Below, in pieces: positions 50,979 through 56,086 of a DNA stretch of 56,086 bases; the first letter of the stretch is position 1, and each line of letters begins with the position of its first letter. Origin of the DNA: Deltaproteobacteria bacterium. GTDB lineage: Bacteria > Desulfobacterota > Desulfobulbia > Desulfobulbales > SURF-16. The position numbers and the translations under genes were made by a program. The stretch is taken from NCBI GenBank assembly GCA_029933005.1, contig JAOZOY010000004.1, forward strand, positions 1 to 56,086. The letters run 5' to 3'. The notes under the pieces are model-generated. The model made no database searches. It was given only the letters and a program-made list of their open reading frames with translations, and was not told where the DNA came from.

Positions 50979-51738
50979 TGCGGATATGAATTTCTTTGTG
51001 AAAGTTGATGGATTCGCCTTTGACGGAAATGGTGAAATGGATTGACAGTCTGGCGTTGCTGTTGGATGTTCCGGCCTGAAAGTTGAAATAGTCCAGTGAT
51101 TCGGTTGGAAAAATGTTTTTGATCAGCGGTTTGGGATTGGCAAAGGCCCCAATTCCATTGGCGTCCACATCAGCCGTCAGCCGGTAAAGGACATTACCGG
51201 AAATTTGGTATTGCACACATTTATCACGAACCGCGAAGAATCTTTTAAATGGTGATGAGGCACTGATATTTGCGTCAAGTGTCATTGGATTGATATTATT
51301 TGAAGTGACGGTATAGAGGCGGGAGCCGCCGGAAAAGGTTTTCCAGCCGGTATTATAGATCGACACCAGGGAATTCCGGGAAAGGCCGGCGGTCTGGTCT
51401 GTTATCGAATTGGTCCCACAGGGATCATCCTCGGTATATTCACCAAAGATAGTACGCATGGCAATTTCATCAATCAGACCAAAGCTGACTGTTGTCCCTC
51501 CTGCTGAAACATTAATGGCGTTTGGAACGGCAAGGTGGATTTCCTGTTCCATTCTCACCAGTCCGGTTTTCCCTTCCTCGTAGATCCGTGTTCTGTTTTC
51601 AATGGATGAAAAACCTTTGAACGCCTGATTGATAAACTCAGCGCCTGCAACACCAATGATCCCCAGCAGGATAATGACAATGATCATTTCCATGAGGGTA
51701 AAGCCAGTTTCGTTATTGCGGTTACAAGATTTCGTCAT
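50968..51738 (-). CDS. mshO: MshO-like minor prepilin
   Basis: A 256-residue prepilin. Leader MTKSCNRNNETG, then FTLMEMIIVIILLGIIGVAGAEFIN with Glu at +5, and TRIYEEGKTGLVRMEQEIHL, the PilW/MshO-type helix. The rest is a beta-rich globular domain (AVPNAINVSAGGTTVSFG, GGSRLYTVTSNNINP, VQYQISGNVLYRLTADVDA). Between mshD (113 bp, containing a repeat) and mshP (overlapping). Confidence 0.87.
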   Translation of the reverse strand: MTKSCNRNNETGFTLMEMIIVIILLGIIGVAGAEFINQAFKGFSSIENRTRIYEEGKTGLVRMEQEIHLAVPNAINVSAGGTTVSFGLIDEIAMRTIFGEYTEDDPCGTNSITDQTAGLSRNSLVSIYNTGWKTFSGGSRLYTVTSNNINPMTLDANISASSPFKRFFAVRDKCVQYQISGNVLYRLTADVDANGIGAFANPKPLIKNIFPTESLDYFNFQAGTSNSNARLSIHFTISVKGESINFHKEIHIRNVP

Positions 51739-51765
51739 GTTTTAATAAGACTTTTGCCGAGCAGT

Positions 51766-51826
51766 AGAGACACAGAGAAAAAAACAAAAAATTTTGTGCC
51801 TCTGCGAACTCTGAGAGAAAAAATCA
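51766..51826. repeat. AGAGACACAGAG repeat, partial copy 3
   Basis: AGAGACACAGAG and TTGTGCCTCTGCGAACTCTG here match the distal part of the copy at 29298-29440. It fills the mshD-mshO gap. Confidence 0.65.
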
Positions 51827-51851
51827 TATATTTTTATGCCAGATTTTGGCT

Positions 51852-52463
51852 TTAAAAATTGCATGAAACCGCTACAAAATTGAATGTTTCATTAAGGGGC
51901 GAGGTGACGGTCACCACGATTCTCTTGGTGTCGGTGGATGACGACTGGGTCGTCGCCCCGGCTGGATTGGCAGCCTCGATGGGGTTGCTGTCACTGGGAA
52001 TATACTTAACCGTGACGGATCTCGTGTAGCCGGTCATGGTGAAGGAGTTATTTTCCAGATCTTTAAATGTATCGGTTTCCGTGGGCAAATTGTTATAGTC
52101 ATCCACATCGTCCCAGTTGGAACGGTCAGTTGTTAATTCTCCTGAATTCAGGCCGATATTACCGGCCTGGTGCGAGCAGTTGTCAATACTGGCCCGACCG
52201 GCATTGCTTTCATGGCTGCAAATCGGTCTGCCGCCGTTGGGGGTCTCTTCATCCCATTTTTTTGACAGAATTTCATCCATCATGGCCTGGCCCAGGGAAA
52301 TGGCCCGCTGGCGCAGCATGGGATCGGGACTGCGGCTGATGGATTGAAAAAAGGGAACCAGGATCAATGAGGTAGAACCGAGAATAACAATGGTCATGAT
52401 TAACTCAAGCAGAGTGAAGCCGCCTGAAAATTGATTTTTATTCCACATAACCTGTATCCCCAT
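51852..52463 (-). CDS. mshD: MshD-like minor prepilin
   Basis: A 203-residue prepilin. Leader MGIQVMWNKNQFSGG, then FTLLELIMTIVILGSTSLILVPFFQ with Glu at +5, followed by RQRAISLGQAMMDEILSKKW, the characteristic PilV/MshD helix. The C-terminal part holds Cys pairs and ends TVTSPLNETFNFVAVSCNF. ATG 52463 overlaps mshC by 26 bp; ATG 52448 would give a 10-residue leader and 11-bp overlap. Confidence 0.87.
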   Translation of the reverse strand: MGIQVMWNKNQFSGGFTLLELIMTIVILGSTSLILVPFFQSISRSPDPMLRQRAISLGQAMMDEILSKKWDEETPNGGRPICSHESNAGRASIDNCSHQAGNIGLNSGELTTDRSNWDDVDDYNNLPTETDTFKDLENNSFTMTGYTRSVTVKYIPSDSNPIEAANPAGATTQSSSTDTKRIVVTVTSPLNETFNFVAVSCNF

Positions 52464-52914
52464 AAATGGTCACGGTGGAGCCGCTGGACTCAGTGATGGT
52501 GAAGATGGTGTCGTCCAGGGGAGCCAGGCTGTCATTAAACGGTGTGCCAAGACCGTTGAACCAGATGTTTCCCGATGTAATGGTAATTTCCGCGTCATCA
52601 AGGAGAGAACGCCCGCAGAAGTCATGGACGCAGTCCGCGGCGGAACAATCCGTACAGTCCGTAGCCCGCCGTTGAACAGTATATTTGTTGCCGGTAACAG
52701 TGATCCCCCAGGCGGTTGCGACACCGGTAAATTCTCGGGTTATGGCCAGATGCTGCGCATAACGGACAGCTCGCTTGAATTCTCCCACCGCCGCAGCCTC
52801 CTTCATGGAGCCGGGCCATTTGACCGCAACAGAGACAGAGAGGATCCCCAGCAACAGGATCACCATGACGAGTTCAATAAGGGTAAATCCGTCATATTCA
52901 AGGCTCGAGATCAT
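52438..52914 (-). CDS. mshC: MshC-like minor prepilin
   Basis: A 158-residue prepilin. Leader MISSLEYDG, then FTLIELVMVILLLGILSVSVAVKWPG with Glu at +5, and GEFKRAVRYAQHLAITREFT, the GspH/MshC helix. Three Cys in DCTDCSAADCVHDFCGRSLL suggest disulfides. Overlaps mshQ by 4 bp at its start and mshD at its end, so it is translationally coupled on both sides. Confidence 0.87.
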   Translation of the reverse strand: MISSLEYDGFTLIELVMVILLLGILSVSVAVKWPGSMKEAAAVGEFKRAVRYAQHLAITREFTGVATAWGITVTGNKYTVQRRATDCTDCSAADCVHDFCGRSLLDDAEITITSGNIWFNGLGTPFNDSLAPLDDTIFTITESSGSTVTIYGDTGYVE

Positions 52915-55900
52915 CTTGAAATTTCCTGCCAGTTGATGATCCGGTCATTTCCCCGGTAGATACCGAAGGTGGCGGTGGCTGTCGAGTCATTATCATGATT
53001 GCCGTCATTGTCCCAGTCGTACTGGAGCCAGGCCGCGTCGGATTCTTCACTTGCCGTCACATTAACAATACCATCATTACCGGTTCCCGGTGCTTTAAGA
53101 AAGAGATTGAAATCCCCAAGCAGCGGTGGTTCCAGGAATTGTTCAGCTGCAAGTCCCGCGGCCGCACAGCCTTCACCGCTGTCTCCGGGGCTGCCGCTGT
53201 CCTGAACGCAGGTTTCGCCGGAGGTCAGGTTCCCGCTATAACCGTCAAAAGAAAGTGTTACCTGGGAACAGCTGTCAGCAATATGGGTGACAAAGTTCGT
53301 GCCATCAAAATATTGCACGGATAAAGGCAGGAAGAGATCTTCGGTCTCGGGACCAAAATTGTTTTGCAGCCGCAGCCGGCCCCAGTAAAGATTTGTGTCG
53401 CTGACAGATATCGTGTAGCCGTCACATGTACCGTCGGAATCGGAATCGTAACAGACATTGTCAGCGTCGGTGAGATCAGGCGCGGTGAGGTTGAGATCCA
53501 CCAGGGCCGCAAACTGCGTTTCCGGAGACGTTGGTTTTGTATAGATCAATCTGTCACCGCTTACCGTCAACGTGCCGTTGCCGTCAAGATCATTGTGATT
53601 GGCGAGAGTTGCATTGCCGCCGTCCTTGCTCAGGCTCAGTGTGGCAGCGGTTGTTGCCTGGTTGCTGTACGTCCGGTTTGCCAGGGCGCCTCCAAGCTTC
53701 CAGAAATCGGAGGCGTAATTCAAGGTGCTGACGCCGGCAGTATTGAGAGCGGTTACGGTAAAAATCGGCTCCGTGTCAAAACCAAATTCCTGGCCGAGGT
53801 AGGTGAAATTGCCGGCCGGGCAACTATCAGAAAACTGCGGACTATTGGCGCTGACGGTGAGTTCCGCCGGATAAAATCGGCCGATATTTGCGCTGGTTGA
53901 AGCCGGGATCGCAACAGCGGCCAGGCCGAGATAGGATGGCGGGTCGGTTGTAAAGGTAAAGACGCCGACCTCGCTGATGGATTGCGTCATGGTATGTTCG
54001 CCATTATCTCCGGCCGCCATGTTAAAGGAAGGAACAGTAAGGCTGCCGCTGCTGCCTCCGACCGGTGCTACCAGGTTTTGTATAACTGTTATACCTGCAA
54101 GTTCAAAGTTAGGAGTAACACTGTTGTCGCAGAAATCCGTATCAGCCTCACTGTCCGCTTCCCAGCACATTGCCTTGACTTTAAGGTTAAATGTCTGGCC
54201 TGCCTGAGTAAATTTTGAACATGTTGCATCCCCTGAAGCGCAATCACTATTGGCATCATCCGAGTAAACACAGAGGCCCGCAGGTCGAACTACAAAGGTA
54301 TCACTACCGGTCATTTCAAGGCCTGCCTCATCGCCTGTGCCTGAAAATGAGGCGTCCATCTGCAACCTGCCAGCATCTGGATACGATATGATAAAATTTG
54401 ATTCGCCGCTCTCGTCAAAAGTGAGACTGATTGATGTGCCGGGGGAAGAGCCGGAAATAGATGTACTGTTCACCGTGATTGATTTCATGCCGCTGCCGGG
54501 ATTGATATATGTGGACTGAAAATTAATATCTTCAGTATGATTGGCAAAGGCCGGAATACATTTTTGGCTGTCGTCGTCTTTCTTTACCGCCTTGATGGTA
54601 ACAGCAGAAGAAGTCTTGCAAGCCACTTGGGTCGGTATGTTAAAAACAAAACCGGCCTCATGGAAGGGGAGCACACAGTTTCCTGAAATACCGTTATTGA
54701 AACAGGTAACAGAGGCACTGGGATTAGCGGAACTTATGGCCAGGGTCATAGTTCCGACAGTGGCGTGGCGCAGTTCATAGGCTGCCGAACCGGTAAAGGT
54801 TTTGTCTTCTCCTCCCACCCAACCCACAGGGGAAAGAGTGACATCCGTAAAATCTGTGGTAAGTAAAGAACAGTCAGCATTTGCGCAGGCTTTTATTATA
54901 ATGCTTTCAGGTTCACAGGTGAGGGCTGAACCGTCATGATGAATTTCATAGTGGTCCACTGCTGAACAGGAAGGACAAATATGGCCAGTATCATTAAAAA
55001 TATCATTGATCTGTGAAGCTGATAAAGCGGAAGAATAGATTCGTAATTCGTCTATTTCTCCCTGGTAGCCCCCCCAGCCATGAGGACTGCCGCCTATAAA
55101 TGTATCAAGATCTCGATTTGCCAGTGTAAAAGGGGTGGGAAGATCGCTTCGTGTCGATTCCAGTAGACCATCAACGTAAAAATAGAGCGTGTGATCTCCG
55201 TCAAAAACAGCAGCTATATGATGCCAGGTATTATCGTTCCAGCCGCTTCCATTTGATATGCCGATCGTATATGTATTATTGAAATCGCCGCTATTATCTC
55301 TTGTAAAATAGGCGGATATAGATGTGCTGTTTGATGTCATATAAAGGCCCCAGTCATATTTTCTGTTTCCTGAGCTTCCAATTTTTGTCAAGAGGAATTT
55401 TCCGCTTTGTACAACTGATGTTCTAAACCAGAGCATCATGGTTTGCGCATTCTGTTCAGAGTATAATCTATCCTCTATTTTGACATAATCAATTGCTGCA
55501 AATTGGCTGTTGTTACATATTGTCCCGCCGGCAACGGTCTTGGCTGTGTTAATGATCGAACCATTATGAGCATTGCCGCTGGAGTCTGTTACCTCTCCGG
55601 CGGTACCGTTCCATATGCACTCGTCGAAACGGTATTCGGTCATCGGATCAGGCAATAGACATGAAGAAGAAGCGGATTCCGTCAGCTCGAATTCCCGGGC
55701 GCCTACATAGCTGCCGTCACCGTAATTGCTTAAAAGGTGAATGCGAAAGAGCTTGCCGCCGGTATCTTTAAAATCAAATTTCTGCCAGTCATTGTTTTTT
55801 GCTGCCTTAAAAACGTATTGCGGCCCAATGGGATTGCCATAGATCTCAAATTCCTTTGCCCCGATATAGCTGCCGTCACCATGATTATTAATGGTATGAA

Positions 55901-56086
55901 GTCTGACTCCGGCGATATCATTAAGGGGAGCGTCAAGAGCCCATGTATCCCATCCGTTTTGCTTTGTGGCGGTAAACGTATAACTTGGTCCAAGAGAAGT
56001 TCCGAGCACCTCCAGTTCCTTTGCGCCGATGTAGCTGCCGTCACCATGATTATTAATGGTATGAAGTCTGACTCCGGCGATATCAT
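52911..56086 (-). CDS. mshQ: MshQ-like adhesin, 5' end beyond the window
   Basis: Exported giant protein. The frame is still open at the right edge of the window, so the N-terminus and signal peptide are missing; at least 1058 residues are visible. Order seen: three copies of a ~58-residue repeat (core GVRLHTINNHGDGSYIGAKE), a LamG/concanavalin-like domain (QTMMLWFRTSVVQSGKFLLT, WHHIAAVFDGDHTLYFYVDG, GEIDELRIYSSALSASQIND), then the MshQ/DUF6701 region (GNCVLPFHEAGFVFNIPTQV, CSKFTQAGQTFNLKVKAMCW, YTISVSDTNLYWGRLRLQN) to the C-terminus DRIINWQEISR. It would be the tip or surface adhesin of the MSHA pilus, the functional match of PilY1. First gene seen of the minus-strand operon. Confidence 0.9.
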   Translation of the reverse strand, partial: DIAGVRLHTINNHGDGSYIGAKELEVLGTSLGPSYTFTATKQNGWDTWALDAPLNDIAGVRLHTINNHGDGSYIGAKEFEIYGNPIGPQYVFKAAKNNDWQKFDFKDTGGKLFRIHLLSNYGDGSYVGAREFELTESASSSCLLPDPMTEYRFDECIWNGTAGEVTDSSGNAHNGSIINTAKTVAGGTICNNSQFAAIDYVKIEDRLYSEQNAQTMMLWFRTSVVQSGKFLLTKIGSSGNRKYDWGLYMTSNSTSISAYFTRDNSGDFNNTYTIGISNGSGWNDNTWHHIAAVFDGDHTLYFYVDGLLESTRSDLPTPFTLANRDLDTFIGGSPHGWGGYQGEIDELRIYSSALSASQINDIFNDTGHICPSCSAVDHYEIHHDGSALTCEPESIIIKACANADCSLLTTDFTDVTLSPVGWVGGEDKTFTGSAAYELRHATVGTMTLAISSANPSASVTCFNNGISGNCVLPFHEAGFVFNIPTQVACKTSSAVTIKAVKKDDDSQKCIPAFANHTEDINFQSTYINPGSGMKSITVNSTSISGSSPGTSISLTFDESGESNFIISYPDAGRLQMDASFSGTGDEAGLEMTGSDTFVVRPAGLCVYSDDANSDCASGDATCSKFTQAGQTFNLKVKAMCWEADSEADTDFCDNSVTPNFELAGITVIQNLVAPVGGSSGSLTVPSFNMAAGDNGEHTMTQSISEVGVFTFTTDPPSYLGLAAVAIPASTSANIGRFYPAELTVSANSPQFSDSCPAGNFTYLGQEFGFDTEPIFTVTALNTAGVSTLNYASDFWKLGGALANRTYSNQATTAATLSLSKDGGNATLANHNDLDGNGTLTVSGDRLIYTKPTSPETQFAALVDLNLTAPDLTDADNVCYDSDSDGTCDGYTISVSDTNLYWGRLRLQNNFGPETEDLFLPLSVQYFDGTNFVTHIADSCSQVTLSFDGYSGNLTSGETCVQDSGSPGDSGEGCAAAGLAAEQFLEPPLLGDFNLFLKAPGTGNDGIVNVTASEESDAAWLQYDWDNDGNHDNDSTATATFGIYRGNDRIINWQEISR
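55690..56086 (-). repeat. 177-bp tandem coding repeats in mshQ
   Basis: The stretch at about 55850-55920 recurs at about 56027-56086 with only a few differences over 60 bp, a 177-bp period. A more diverged copy is at ~55690-55745. The near-identity of two neighbouring units suggests recent duplication. The array may continue past the window end. Confidence 0.85.

Noticed and set aside
53364-53900. 178-codon plus-strand frame opposite mshQ
   Set aside because: Shadow of the mshQ frame, which continues uninterrupted on the other strand.

Overview
The window looks like a chromosomal segment of a Gram-negative deltaproteobacterium-type organism (Desulfobacterota; Desulfobulbales-like is my best guess). 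The basis is a type IV pilin with a sigma-54-type promoter followed by a PilGHI-like ABC exporter (an arrangement known from Myxococcus), a complete MSHA-type pilus cluster with its own secretin, an OleC/OleD pair, and long repeat-rich spacers. Base composition is moderate and fairly even. The taxonomic call is inference; no rRNA or other phylogenetic marker is present.

Layout. 0-3.4 kb: tRNA-dihydrouridine synthase and asparaginyl-tRNA synthetase (minus strand), then an isochorismatase-fold hydrolase. 3.4-4.1 kb: two MITE-like inverted-repeat elements. 4.1-6.5 kb: a MotB/OmpA-like and a MotA-like stator pair, in reversed order, followed by a PilZ protein. 6.5-7.8 kb: repeat-filled spacer with a nested inverted-repeat element. 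7.8-16 kb: minor-pilin operon (FimT, PilW, PilV, PilX, PilY1 and a small exported protein). PilY1 is very large and carries nine extra Asp/Asn/Gly calcium-type repeats and two carbohydrate-binding-like insertions. 16.1-16.9 kb: frameshifted AAA/DUF4143 ATPase. 17.2-20.6 kb: sigma-54-type promoter, pilA, ABC ATPase, permease and a membrane-anchored partner. 20.6-24.2 kb: decay zone with MarR, transposase and helicase remnants around an intact caspase-like protease.

24.5-38.3 kb: two paralogous membrane-anchored coiled-coil proteins flank a set of genes that includes an unusual serine/threonine protein kinase with a C-terminal coiled coil, a small tail-anchored protein, OleC-OleD, a CutA-TPR fusion protein, an iron-sulfur flavoprotein, a Nudix hydrolase and an outer-membrane beta-barrel. 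39.1-40.2 kb: a histidine-rich DUF6765-like protein. 40.4-56.1 kb: an MSHA pilus locus. The mshA-like pilin gene is on the plus strand and converges on a long minus-strand operon that reads Q-C-D-O-P-B-N-I-(PilN-like)-J-K-L-M-E-G from right to left. MshQ runs off the right end.

How it fits together. The dominant theme is surface appendages and motility: one T4a-type pilus (minor pilins, tip adhesin, major pilin, exporter), one MSHA pilus and one stator pair. A PilZ protein and an MshEN-bearing ATPase suggest that cyclic di-GMP controls both the stator and the MSHA pilus. No core T4aP motor, platform, secretin or prepilin-peptidase genes (pilB/T/C/Q/D) lie here, so these must be elsewhere. The most promising candidates for something undescribed are the kinase / tail-anchored / paired coiled-coil set, the CutA-TPR fusion, and the calcium-motif-rich pilus tip. 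I saw no rRNA, tRNA, CRISPR array or prophage. The spacers carry several families of short interspersed repeats that recur across the window.
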